A stretch of DNA of 64,000 nucleotides from Pyxicephalus adspersus (lineage: Eukaryota; Chordata; Amphibia; Anura; Pyxicephalidae). A model generated the notes under the pieces. The model searched no databases, was not told where the DNA came from, and saw only the letters and a list, made by a program, of their open reading frames with translations. Where the stretch lies: contig NC_092860.1 of the NCBI RefSeq assembly GCF_032062135.1, positions 154,952,716 through 155,016,715 of the forward strand. The letters run 5' to 3'. The translations under genes and the position numbers were made by a program. Positions 21,240 to 31,030 of this stretch are shown here, in pieces; the first letter of the stretch is position 1, and the number at the start of each line of letters is the position of its first letter.

Positions 21240-21530
21240 GTTCCACCTTTCTCAGCATCCCCTGCACAGACACTGAGGCTGCGCTGAAAGCGATTTTGGA
21301 GTGTGCGGTGCAGCCAATAGGCAGAGTGCTGGACATAATCCTGTCCTGCTATTGGCTGATAGCCCTATTAAAACTACCCTAGTTTCAGACTCAGGTTGCT
21401 GCATCCTCAGCTTGTTGTCTGTGACTTGCCAGCTTGACCATGACCTTGTATCATCCTGACTCTGCTATTATCTGCTGCCTGCCCTGACCCTGGACCCTGG
21501 ACCCCAATCTGTTCACCTCTGCAAGTAATA
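21240..21530 (+). repeat. Interspersed repeat shared with 45500-45780 and 54090-54480
   Basis: Shared words include agcatcccctgcacaga, ggagtgtgcggtgcagccaa, ctgctattggctgat and the run of ctgacctgac/ctgccctgaccctg pyrimidine-rich sequence. The layout resembles the promoter and leader of a retroelement, but no coding part is present. Confidence 0.45.
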
Positions 21531-21884
21531 GTGTTACTAGGAGGTTATTTATAGTTACAATGAGGGTTAGTGTTAGTTTAAAAAGTTTGTTTTGGGGAAG
21601 TAGGGTTGGTGTTGAGGTTGGAAGAAGGTCACCATTGAGGTTATTAGAGTTGGGGTGACAGAGAGGGTTGAAGTTAGGGTTTCAGGGAGGTTTGGTGTTA
21701 CGGTTATGATGTTAGGTTAATGTTATGGCTACAGGAAGCATAGTAAGGTTGGTGTAACAGTGGAGTGCCAGTTTCAAAGTTTTAGAGAAATGCCCCTTAA
21801 AGGGGGCTGTGCCAACCCCGATTGTACAAAATTAAAAATAAAGAGGTAAACAGCTGGAGGTTAATTGGCAAACGTGTGTGTTGT

Positions 21885-22035
21885 ATTCAGTGATGAACTC
21901 TCCATGTGCAAAACAGCCAAGGACCCAGACTCAACGCGTTTCGCACTAACAAGGGCTTCTTCGGAGGTGTCTGTGCGCTCAACAAAGCAATTGTAGGTAG
22001 AACACCATCACTGACTACAACACACACGTTTGTTA
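21885..22035. repeat. Inverted repeat carrying an ACGCGTTTCGC core
   Basis: Arms 'gtgtgtgttgtattcagtga' and 'tcactgactacaacacacac' enclose caacgcgtttcgcactaaca followed by agggcttcttcgg. The core recurs inverted at 17087-17120. It resembles a small foldback repeat. Confidence 0.6.
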
Positions 22036-22091
22036 AAAAAAACAGCTGTTTTTCTCTTTATTTTTGAATTTGGCTACAGGGTTTAGCTTAA

Positions 22092-22441
22092 GAGGGCAGC
22101 ACGGTGGCTCAGGGGTTAGCACTCCAGCCTTTGCAGTGCTAGGTCCTGGGTTCGAATCCCACCCAGGACACTATCCGCATGGAGTTTGCAGGTTCTCCCC
22201 GTGTCTGCGTGGGTTTCCTCCGGGTACTCCGGTTTCCTCCCACATCCCAAAAACATGCAGTTAAGTTAATTGGCTTCCCCCTAAAATTGACCTTAGACTA
22301 CATTAACCACCTATGACTATAGTAGGGACATTAGATTGTGAGCTCCTTTGAGGGACAGTTAGTGACACAACTATGGACTTTGTACAGTGCTGCGTAATAT
22401 GATGGCGCTATATAAATACTGTATAATAATAATAATAATAA
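22092..22441 (+). mobile_element. Full-length tRNA-derived SINE
   Basis: The head ggcagcacggtggctcaggg holds a Pol III A box (TGGCTCAGGGG) and, about 40 bases later, a B box GGTTCGAATCC. The middle (gcgtgggtttcctccgggta, ctccggtttcctcccaca) is the conserved region shared with fish and amphibian tRNA SINEs. The tail tgcgtaatatgatggcgcta, tataaatac ends in an AATAAT repeat. The tail recurs alone at least six times in the window. Confidence 0.9.
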
Positions 22442-24143
22442 GAGCCTTAGTGATGGTTAGTGTTAGAGTTACAGGGGCATTAAGGTTGCGGGGTAATGAG
22501 AGGATCAGCATTAGGGTAACAGGGAGTTACTGTGGGGGTTACAAAGAGGGGGAGTGTTAGGATCATGGTAAGCATTTTTTAGGATTACAAATATAATGAA
22601 CAATAGCATTACATGGTTGAGTTACAGATTGGGTTACAAGGTGGTTTAGGGTTAGTAAAAAAAGGGAAGGTAAGTATTAGGTTTACATGGATGGTTAGTA
22701 CCAAAGATATAACAAGGATCGGTACTGGGGTCATTAAAAAGGGCTATTTTGAGAACTCTATGGAGGGTTAGGGTTATGGGGAAGGTGATGGTAGGCTTTT
22801 AGACTAGGATAGGTTACAAAGACAGTATGAGGCTAGTGCAAAGGGTATTTGGGTAAAATATCACTTTTTGTGCTTGGAGCCCCCTGCTTAAATCTTTTAC
22901 TCCCTTTTTTCTGAAAATAATTTAAGATATATATGAAGAAGAAGAAAGAAGAGAATATATGAAGCCAAGGAGATCCATTGAAGAGAAGTGTCTGATGCTA
23001 TATTGACCTGCATGTCTCATCCTTTATCTATGCACTGACAGTACTGCAGCCTGGGAAGCATGGGTTAATACATGAGCACAGTAATGAGCCATCTCTTAGA
23101 TGTAGGCTGTACAGAGACTCCTGAAAGTGGTGCTCAGGCCCCAATGACCCCCTGTGTCTGTGTGAGCGGACCCCCACTGTACTAAACTGACTCTACTCTC
23201 AGCAGGAGCTCTCTGCTGTCTACCTATGACTATCTACTACTGACAGCTCCTGGAGGCCCCCAAGGGCCCCGCTCTCCTTGTGTGTCAGCTTTTATACTGT
23301 TAAAGAGCTGTTATTGGAAAATGTCTACAGCTGTAGTTTCATCTCTAAAGTAGTCAAAAAAATAACGAAAAAAAATTGTACTGTTATATGAAAAATTTCA
23401 AAGTAGTGTCAGAACTGACATATTGTGTGTAGTTGCGGTTACTAAATTGGCAAGTCTTTTTTGTGGTTCCATTTTCTCACATCGCCTTTACAAATTTTCT
23501 TACCAGTAGACTTTCCCCGAAGTTTTTATCTGCATATCAATGAATGCAATAAAGATTGGTTAAAGGGCTTCATACCAAATTAGCCCTGGGGTTGCTGGAT
23601 TGGAGGTGAATGGCATTAGAGTGTCAGTTCCTCTGTACAGAGACTGAAACTGATAGGAGTGGCTTAGTGTTCTCTGTACAGCACTGCAGTATATGTCAGA
23701 GGTATATAAATGTATAAAATAGTGCGTGACTGCGTAAGCTCTGCTGTACAGAGACTGAAGGGACCGACTCACTGTTTTCTTTACAGAAATGCAGCATATG
23801 TCAGAGCTTTATATACTTAAACTAAAAGTGTTTGCAAAAAAATTAATAAATAAGCATAAGAAAACTCAAAAACTGCTTTAAGGAAGTTAGAAGTAGTATG
23901 TAACAATTTCAGTTTATTTTTTGGGGCAGTTAAGATTCCCCCAGGCCTTCATGAATTGTTTACTATGTCTTGTGTGGACCACATCTTTAGGTTCAGGATA
24001 CTCTTTCAGGCTTTTACCTTATATACTCAAATATAAACCAATCACATACAAGATTTCTCATTGCTGGCACTAACACCAACAATGGAGCTTATTTTACACC
24101 CACAATATATACAGTGTTCACACAAGCCCTATTTTGTCTAAAC

Positions 24144-24324
24144 CAACTTCTCTCAAACTTTTCTTTACCAAAGGGAACCCTTGAAATAAAATTAGGTCAT
24201 TTGGAATGCTGCTTTAATTACTATATTCAAGCTTGCAGTACATGTGCTTGCTATTGCTCAAGGAAGCCCTGAAAACTTCTAGAGGAACCCTAAGGTCCCC
24301 CACAACCCTGGTTGAGAAACACTG
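24144..24324 (+). mobile_element. Short hAT-like MITE with target duplication
   Basis: Ends CAACTTCTCTCAAACTTTTC and CCTGGTTGAGAAACACTG are inverted. The flanks gtctaaac (24136-24143) and ctccaaac (24325-24332) look like a decayed 8 bp duplication. It shares 'ctcaaggaa.ccct' and 'agaggaaccct' with the longer relatives at 750-1041 and 29211-29478. Confidence 0.7.
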
Positions 24325-24765
24325 CTCCAAACTATACCAAAAAGGGAAAGGTGGAGAATTCCAAGCCATGTGCCATGAGACATCAATCATTTTGTTTCTT
24401 TCACTGATTTCCAGTTACATCCCTTACAGAAAGCTTTGCAACCATTATTTTGTATGCCCCCCTCCCTATTCTGTGAAGACAGAGTTGTCCTCTTTATCTG
24501 GTATTACTCTGTGTTATGTAGTACTGAACTTTGTGGTGCTTTTTTCTGATCTCTTAACCATGGAGTTAAGTTCAGATTCGTCACATTTCAAAAGATTGTC
24601 AGAACTGTCAGAATTTTTGAAAATAATCTTTAGGCTTTTCCTATTAACCCCCATGAGATCCTTCAAAATTCTTGTGGAAATATAAACGTGTATCACGTAC
24701 TCCCCGACTAAAGAGTAGTCAACAGCCTACAAGAGAGAATAGAGCAGTAGTAAGACATTTCCTAC

Positions 24766-25143
24766 CTTTTTCCTGGATGTGATTGACAGTAACATTGATT
24801 TCAACATATTTAGTCTGGTTGGAGTCCAACATGGAGACTTTGTAAATCCCGCTGTCCTCCATCTTCAAATGTTGGATAACCAGGGATCCAGTCTCTGGAT
24901 TAACCATCATCCGCTTTTCATAGCCATCAAGAGGGAAATGTTTAATGGTTTTCTTCCCATTCGTTTTAGTTATGGTACAAATAACCAGCTGGACCTTTGT
25001 TGGACTGAAGAGATCCCATCGAATCTGAAACCAATTGGTGTTCTTGTTGATGTTGGTGTAGGACACAGATAGCAGGGCGGATTTATTCTCATACCCCACC
25101 ACGTGTGTCTGGTTTGCATACATCACAAAATCACCGGCAACAC
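24766..25143 (-). CDS. V-set Ig exon of a CD2/SLAM-family-like receptor (exon 2)
   Basis: This 378 bp phase 1-1 exon has a cag acceptor (25146-25144) and a GTAGGA donor at 24765. The domain reads GDFVMYANQT, a C-strand tryptophan pair (NWFQIRW), PETGSLVIQHL and MEDSGIYKVS. The pattern PxTGSLxIxxLxxEDSGIY is the E-to-F strand block of CD2-family V domains (CD48, CD244, SLAMF). As in that family, the two canonical disulfide cysteines are absent (YKVS in place of YxC). Four N-glycosylation sequons (NQT, NKS, NQT, NVT) are visible. It joins in phase to the leader exon at 29577 and to the membrane exon at 20912, giving a 654 bp open frame. Which family member it is cannot be said; leukocyte cell-surface recognition is inferred. 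Confidence 0.85.
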
Positions 25144-25555
25144 CTGAGATTGGACAAAATAAAAAGAGCAGCTATTTGCATGTGACAGCAAAGACCTTAA
25201 GATCCAGTCCACCCAAAACTGATATTTTAAATGGTAGATACTAGAATGTTCAATAACCCTGATGGTTTCTTGGTGGGATCCTGGCCTGCATACTTACTGG
25301 GATTCCCTGCTGGGGTATTTGTTTTGTATTATGGAGAATGCAATACAATCTGGAGTTTGGTGGTGAGATCTGATGGGAGACATAAGAAGCCAACTGGTGA
25401 CGCCATCAGCCCACCAGACACCATTCATAACTGGATTGCTAAAGGTGCTATTCCAATACCTAAATATAATATTACATTGCTATTTTATAAATAATATTTT
25501 GCTTAAGGCTCATTCTGAATTCAACCCCAAAGTTGTTTGATAGAGATCATAATCT

Positions 25556-26725
25556 GTACAAACTACCAATCAAATGTTTGAACGAGACATCATCTATGTT
25601 TTTAGATTCTCCATAGTAGCCACCTTTTGCTTTGATGACACCTTTGCAATCTCTTAGCATTGTTCCAGTCAGATTCATGATTTTATAAACTGGAATGGTT
25701 TTCCAATAATTTTTAAAGAGTTCCCAGGCGTGCTGAACCCTTAACGTTGTGATCCAGCTCAGCCCAAATCATCTCATTTGGGTTTAGGTTGGGTGATGGC
25801 AGAGGCCAAGTCATCCGACACAGCACTCCATCACTCTCCTTCTTCTTCAAATAGCCCTTACATAGCCTGGAGGTGTTTTAGGGCCATTGTCCTGAAAAAC
25901 AAATGATGGTTTTACTGAGGGCAAACCATCTGTGATGGCATATCTCTGCAGAATGCTGTGATAGCCATGCTGGGGAAGTGTGCCTTAACCTTTGAATAAA
26001 TCACCATGAAAACACCCCACACCTTCATACCTCCTCCTCCATTCTTCATCGCAGAACCACTTATATGGAAACCCCTACTTTTTTTTTTTTTTGCATCTCA
26101 CAAAGACATGGTGGGCGGAACTAAAAATGCCGAATGTAGACACCAAAGTTTGGATTTCCACTGGTCTAATGTTCATCCCTTTTGGGTTTTGTTTGGCCCA
26201 AGCCATTCGCTTCTTGTTCTTCCTTAATAGTGGCTTTTTTGCAGCAATTGAACCATAGAAGCCTGATTCATGAAGTCTCCTCTGAACAGATGATGAGACA
26301 TGTCTGCTACTTGAACTCAGAATTAACTGGCCTTCATGTCTATAAGTAACGATATTCTATTGTTTCTCTTTACTTAGTTGAGTGGTTCTTGCTATAATAT
26401 GGAGTAGATTAGTAGTCTGTTCACCCTGCTTTTACACAGCACAACTGATGGTCCCAATAAATTAGGAAGGCAAGAAATTCCCGAAATTAAATCTGGACAA
26501 GGCACACCCATTAGTAGAAATCCAGGAGACATCCTCATGAAGGAGATTGAGAGAAGTGTGCAAAACTGTCATCAAGGCAAAAAGTGGCTACAATGAATCT
26601 AAAATATAAAACAAATTCTGATTGTTTAATATTTGGTATGTTTCAAACATAATTTCATAAATGTTCATTCATAGTTTGGATGTCTTCAATATTAATCTAC
26701 AATGTTAAAAATAATACAAAGTAGG
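25556..26725 (-). pseudogene. Tc1-type element fossil
   Basis: The left end ctaccaatcaaatgtttgaa resembles the Tc1 terminus 'accagtcaaaagtttggaca'. Minus-strand translation shows the block WPLPSPNLNPNEMIWAEL (Tc1 WP.RSPDLNPIENVWAEL) around 25745-25815, and the plus-strand text further right reads as the complement of the HGGG and catalytic regions in broken frames. The length of about 1.2 kb suggests a nearly full but decayed copy. Confidence 0.75.
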
Positions 26726-26755
26726 ATGAACTATTGAACGAGATGGCGTGTTCAA

Positions 26756-26789
26756 ATATATAAATAAATATATATATGTAAATATATAT

Positions 26790-26840
<51 letters not shown>
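26756..26840. repeat. (TA)n microsatellite
   Basis: About 85 bases of alternating TA with occasional extra A. It lies just beyond the Tc1 fossil. Confidence 0.95.
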
Positions 26841-26842
<2 letters not shown>

Positions 26843-27050
26843 GGCATAGCACAGGGGCAGCAGACTCCAAAAGTCCAAAAATACAGCAGTTTTTATTTGT
26901 TTAGGCATGTCTCCAGCACTTCACAACAAAACAATAAACATAGCCAGGCGGGGCATCTGGCTACCACACTTAGGTGCCCTCTCTTACGAACACATATATC
27001 AGTACTGTTCCACTCACAGTTTTGTAGTACTGTTTGGCAGCTGGCTTTCC

Positions 27051-27302
27051 TTGAACCCTCTGGCTCTCTCTCAGCCTGGAACCCTCTTGCTCTCTCTCAG
27101 CCTGGAACCCTCTGGCTCTCTCTCAGCCTGGAACCCTCTGGCTCTCTCTCAGCCTGGAACCCTCTGGCTCTCTCTCTCAGCCTGGAACCCTCTGGCTCTC
27201 TCACAGTCTGGAACCCTCTGGCTCTCTCTCAGCCTGGAACCCTCTTGCTCTCTCTCAGCCTGGAACCCTCTGGCTCTCTCTCAGCCTGAAATCCACTCTG
27301 GC
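27051..27302 (+). repeat. 26 bp minisatellite
   Basis: Roughly ten tandem copies of 'cctggaaccctctggctctc' plus 'tctcag', with variants of 26 to 28 bases. Because 26 is not a multiple of 3 the reading frame cycles, so the long open frames (LWLSLSLEPSGSL-like) through it are artefacts of composition. Confidence 0.9.
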
Positions 27303-28789
27303 TCTCTTCTCAGCCTCTTGCTGATGAATTCCCTTCTTTTCTCTACAGCTGAATGCAGACGCATATATCCCAGTCAGGATTAGCTTGGGCCAAGGAACCC
27401 ACCCTTTCACTCCCTTGGTCGGCTCCAGGGCACTAAAGAACCTGGTTTCTTTTCAAAAAACCTAATTATCAATTAACTCTTTCTATTCCCTGGAGCCATT
27501 AATGCACTTTCCCTGCCATTTTTGGAACACTCTGTCACAATATATGTTACCTCTAGAATTCTTATTGTATCCAGCACAATGTCTACAGTTACTACTTTAC
27601 ACACTATTGCCATAAATAAATAAATATTGGTGTGTGCATTGGCAGTGGAAGTCGACAGTCTTGCAGAAGTGCTAAGCACTGTTTGTAGAGCTGACATACC
27701 TCAACTTTTCCTATCGCAGAGCGTAATCATCTTATCATCTAAGGCAGAGACCACATCCTGCCCAAACAAGACATTAATCACACTAGATACATTTCATATG
27801 ATTAATAGTTTAAATTGCAAAATATGTTTCACCACTAAGTATTACCAATAAACCAAGTCGGCAAGGCAGACATTTAGGGGAGTTTAAAGAGAACCAGTGC
27901 CAAGTAGTAATATTGTTTCTTTTTTGTTGGGGAAACCTAATGTTCAGGAATAAAGATCCCTTGCCTTTGCTTATTAGAAATGCAGAGCTCACATCTGAAG
28001 GAAGCCTTTATTGCAGCCAAATTGACTTTGGCTGGTATCCCCTCAGCAGTTGGGAGCAGTTCTGCTCAGGCACTATTATTAAACCAAATGGGGCTGGGAG
28101 GTCATAAACAAATGCCAATGTTCCCATCTAAGTGATTGACTTTTTAATAGCTAGCTCTCAGACTGTTCATCTTGCCAAAAGATTTAAGAAAGGTGCTTGC
28201 CAACCAACGGGTATGCACAAGCTCCCAACAGGTCACTACAAAGGGATCAGTGGGGCTTATGAATAATGCCCGCCATGTATGTTAGTAAGCAGTGGAAGTT
28301 GCTCACATAAATAGCGGATAGTATTCCCTTTGGCTGGTGGTTGGTTGCCTGCTATTTTCATTAGCCATTCAGTTCCCAACATTTAACTACAGGATAGGCA
28401 GCATTGGGTGGCATGGATTTGCAAGAAAAGGATTTACAACCCATCCTGGCCATGTTCATCAATCATTAAAATGATTTTCTTGTGAACTGCCCATGAAGAT
28501 GCATTATCGGCTAAGGACTGACAATGCTATTTCCCTACTTCTCATTTGTTCTCCTGCATTGTAACCCTGTCACATACTCGAAATACATACACAAAATTCA
28601 CATTACCCGATGGAAACATCCAGTGTAACACATATTGCATGAACATGGTCCACTGTTGTCATTATCAGCCGTGTAGCTATTGTTGGGACTGCATGTAGAC
28701 AGAAAGTGGCTGCAAACAGGCTGCTGGAGATTTTAGGTAATATACAATGCTTTATTAAAGATAATTTCTCCTGGTATTATTGGCTGGAG

Positions 28790-29210
28790 TTCAACTTGGA
28801 CTCTCTAGAATATAGGCGCCACCTGGACCTGATCTTAGGATACCCCAGGCCCCAGTTTCACTTTTGTGTCTCGGTGTAGGGTGGCTTCTGTCTAATCAAT
28901 TTTTAATAATTGCTGCAATTTCACTAAGAACACGCGTATCATCAGCGGGGTGGGACCCAGCCAACAATGCAGAATTGTTTTTTGCCCACAGCAGATAAAA
29001 GGAGCGCTAACCGCCTTGCCTTTTAAAGAAGTGAATCCCGTAAACCTCAATCATACCATAAATTGACCATTTGGGAGTAAAAGGCAAATTATCAAATTGG
29101 TGAGTTTGGATGTAATGGGTCAATTGGTACCAGAATGGATTTATCACAGGGCACTTCCATAGGTTATGACACATAAGAGATACCGCGTGTGCTCCACACC
29201 GATGCCTCGG
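28790..29210 (-). pseudogene. L1-type LINE ORF2 C-terminal fragment
   Basis: The minus strand encodes RCGAHAVSLMCHNLWKCPVI, then NPFWYQLTHYI and, after frameshifts, AGSHPADDTRVLSEIAAIIKN-like sequence. The pattern CG....H..W.CP.I.PFW is the C-terminal cysteine motif of L1 ORF2 (the CWRCG..GT..H.WW.CP.I.PFW block). It is 5'-truncated, as is usual for L1, and its 5' end is capped by the hAT-like MITE at 29211-29478. Confidence 0.75.
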
Positions 29211-29478
29211 ATAATTTCTCAACCTTTTTAACACGGGGGGAATCTCTTAAGACTTTTAGCTCTTCAGGGAACCTCTGCTATAATTTCTATATCCACAGCT
29301 TACAGTATATTAGTGTGCTAGTCAGTGGGAAGAATTCCTCTTACATTGCTGGCCAGTGGGAAGAATGTCACCCTTACAGATAGCCAAAAAGATCATTGGT
29401 GTCAATGGGAGTCACAAATTGCTTATTGCTCAAGGAACCCCTAACAAGCTCTAAAGGAACCCTGGCTGAGAAACACTG
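29211..29478 (+). mobile_element. hAT-like MITE copy
   Basis: Ends taatttctcaaccttttta and CCTGGCTGAGAAACACTG are inverted, with the family core (ccacagcttacagtatatta, gaagaattcctcttacattg). The right end of the unit is intact, the left slightly eroded. Confidence 0.75.
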
Positions 29479-29576
29479 ACGTAGGATTATTAAACAGCCC
29501 TCAATCTTATAACATTAAAATCTGGAAGCTACAAAACATGAAGCATAGGAAGGAGAATAGAACATTTCTGACTTAC

Positions 29577-29628
29577 CGACAGTGTTGGTGAGGATGCACA
29601 GGAGGGTTGTAGAGAATCCAAGTATCAT
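29577..29628 (-). CDS. Signal-peptide exon of the SLAM-like gene (exon 1)
   Basis: The ATG at 29628 opens MILGFSTTLLCILTNTVG, a typical short cleavable leader, cut after the first base of a glycine codon by a perfect GTAAGT donor at 29576. Phase 1 matches the V-set exon at 25143, so exons 1-3 give 52+378+224 = 654 bp, exactly 217 codons plus stop. The exon is too short to be seen as an open reading frame by length alone. The frame arithmetic and phase agreement are the main support. Confidence 0.75.
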
Positions 29629-29720
29629 GGCAATATCAGTGGGATACTGACACGGGACACTGTACACAGCACAGCAGGTATCTTATAGACCCCTTTGCAG
29701 AGGATGTGGATGTTGTAAAC

Positions 29721-29727
29721 TTTATAG
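29721..29727 (-). promoter_or_regulatory. Candidate TATA box of the SLAM-like gene
   Basis: CTATAAA on the minus strand about 93 bases upstream of the ATG, allowing a 5' UTR of roughly 60-65 bases. An AGGAAAT ETS-type word lies further upstream (about 29755). Confidence 0.4.
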
Positions 29728-29785
29728 TCTCTTCTCCCCCCACCTCTCACCATTTCCTGAACATGTATAGGACTCTAGGTGTAGA

Positions 29786-29789
<4 letters not shown>

Positions 29790-29819
<30 letters not shown>

Positions 29820-29873
29820 AAACAGGATTTATATAGCGCCAACATATTACGCAGCGCTGTACATTAAATAGGG
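29790..29873 (-). repeat. SINE/L2-type 3' tail with (TTA)n
   Basis: Nine or so ATT units followed by aacaggatttatatagcgcc and aacatattacgcagcgctgt, the inverse of the SINE tail at 22360-22441. Confidence 0.85.
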
Positions 29874-29900
29874 ATTGCATGGTGCAATAAATTCATCTAC

Positions 29901-30060
29901 AATGGGAGACGTACCATATACAATATCAGATGAGGGTTGCAGGGGAAAACAATTGCATACACAGGGCTGAGATTTGGCAGAGTGGGAGACGTACCATATA
30001 CAATATCAGATGAGGGTTGCAGGGGAAAACAATTGCATACACAGGGCTGAGATTTGGCAG
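29901..30060. repeat. Perfect 80 bp tandem duplication
   Basis: The unit beginning gggagacgtaccatatacaa and ending ctgagatttggcag occurs twice with a period of exactly 80 bases. The copies are identical apart from a base or two at the join, indicating a recent event. It lies 270-430 bases upstream of the SLAM-like gene's ATG. Confidence 0.9.
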
Positions 30061-30749
30061 AATGAATTTGATTTGAAGCATGTCTCTGCTATCATGCGGC
30101 ACGCATTGCACAAGGGCTGAGCACTGCTTTGTTCTAATAAAACTCAATAATTACCTAAACTGAAATGCAACAAACAAAGAGGAAATATAGAACACGCTAA
30201 GATTTCTGCTTTCGCTGTAATTTCACTTTCACTGCTCTTTCACTTCGCTAAAAACATTTCCTTGGTATAATCAGTCACATGTAGGGTTAGAATGGCACCT
30301 ACGATGCCTCTCTTATATATTGGGCCTGATTTACTAAATTAGGATATGTAAAAGAACAGGGAAGAATCCAGAGAACTGGTAGTAGTGGTCTGGCTACGGA
30401 AAAAGCCCCCAAAATTGTTTTTATCAAATTATATAATATATTATATTATTTTTGCTAATTTTGTTAATTTATATTGTTTATTGCAAAGCCTCTGAATGTG
30501 ATATTGTCACCGTAATTGGGAAAGGGGGCTAGGGCTTGACTTGAACATGTCCCTGGTAGTTTTGGAAACCTCAAACTATTTCTTGGAGACCACTTATTGG
30601 GGCTGCTAAGTCTCTCAAGCTGCCCCCACTTTTGCTCCCCGGGACATTTGTTGTTGATACAGGTAACTTTTGTATTGCTCCTCACATTTGCTGTACCAGC
30701 CTCCACCCTTAGGAACTAGGGTTTTATGCCACCAAATAATAGTGTACAC

Positions 30750-31022
30750 CAGTGTTTCCCAACCAGGGTTCCTCCAGAGGTTTCTAGGGAGTCCAGCAGG
30801 GGTTTAACCTCTCAAGTCCATTTACCTGACCCCAATGATGTTTTTGGCTATCTGTAAGGGCGACATTCTTCCCAATGGCCAGCAATGTAGGAGGTATTCT
30901 TCCCACTGACCACAATGTGATTATACTGTAAGCTGTGGATATAATAATCATAGCAGAGGTTCCCCAAAGACTTAAATGCTATTTCAAGTATTCCTCAATG
31001 TTAAAAAGGTTGAGAAACACTG
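30750..31022 (-). mobile_element. hAT-like MITE, intact copy with 8 bp target duplication
   Basis: Ends CAGTGTTTCCCAACCAGGG and AAGGTTGAGAAACACTG are inverted. Flanks gtgtacac (30742-30749) and gtttacac (31023-31030) form an 8 bp target duplication with one change. This copy sets the boundaries and hAT assignment of the family at 750, 13580 and 29211. Confidence 0.9.
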
Positions 31023-31030
31023 GTTTACAC

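Larger units (their letters stand above)
21536..22870 (+). repeat. Degenerate GGTTAG-type minisatellite
   Basis: Repeated variants of 'gggttagtgttagggttaca' and 'ggagggttagtgtta' run from 21536 to 21780 and again from 22445 to 22860. The gap is filled by an inverted-repeat piece (21885-22035) and a SINE (22092-22441). Units are too diverged to be an active telomere array. Confidence 0.6.
20913..24765 (-). other. Intron 2 of the SLAM-like gene
   Basis: This 3.85 kb lies between the phase-matched donor (GTAGGA at 24765) and acceptor (20913). It holds a promoter-like repeat (21240-21530), a degenerate GGTTAG minisatellite, a full SINE and a hAT-like MITE. A C2-type Ig exon, usual in CD2/SLAM genes, was looked for here and not found. 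Confidence 0.6.
25144..29576 (-). other. Intron 1 of the SLAM-like gene
   Basis: This 4.4 kb intron is bounded by a consensus GTAAGT donor at 29576 and the cag acceptor at 25144, both phase 1. It is filled with a Tc1 fossil, a (TA)n tract, a 26 bp minisatellite, an L1 fragment and a hAT-like MITE. About 27310-28780 shows nothing recognisable. Confidence 0.7.

Noticed and set aside
22092..22165. Functional tRNA gene
   Set aside because: A and B boxes are present but the sequence cannot fold as a tRNA and continues into a SINE body and tail.
21536..22870. True telomere end
   Set aside because: Units are diverged from TTAGGG and the array sits inside an intron with ordinary sequence on both sides.
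23000..23300. Possible C2 Ig exon or alternative promoter in intron 2 of the SLAM-like gene
   Set aside because: Minus-strand frames are broken by stops and lack the Cys/Trp pattern of an Ig domain.
24233..24685. 150-codon plus-strand frame
   Set aside because: Partly inside the hAT-like MITE, leucine/serine-rich without domain features, and lies in the intron of a minus-strand gene.
26897..27383. Two overlapping long open frames with repeated LALSQPGTLWLSLS-type text
   Set aside because: They are translations of the 26 bp minisatellite; no start context, splice sites or protein-like composition.
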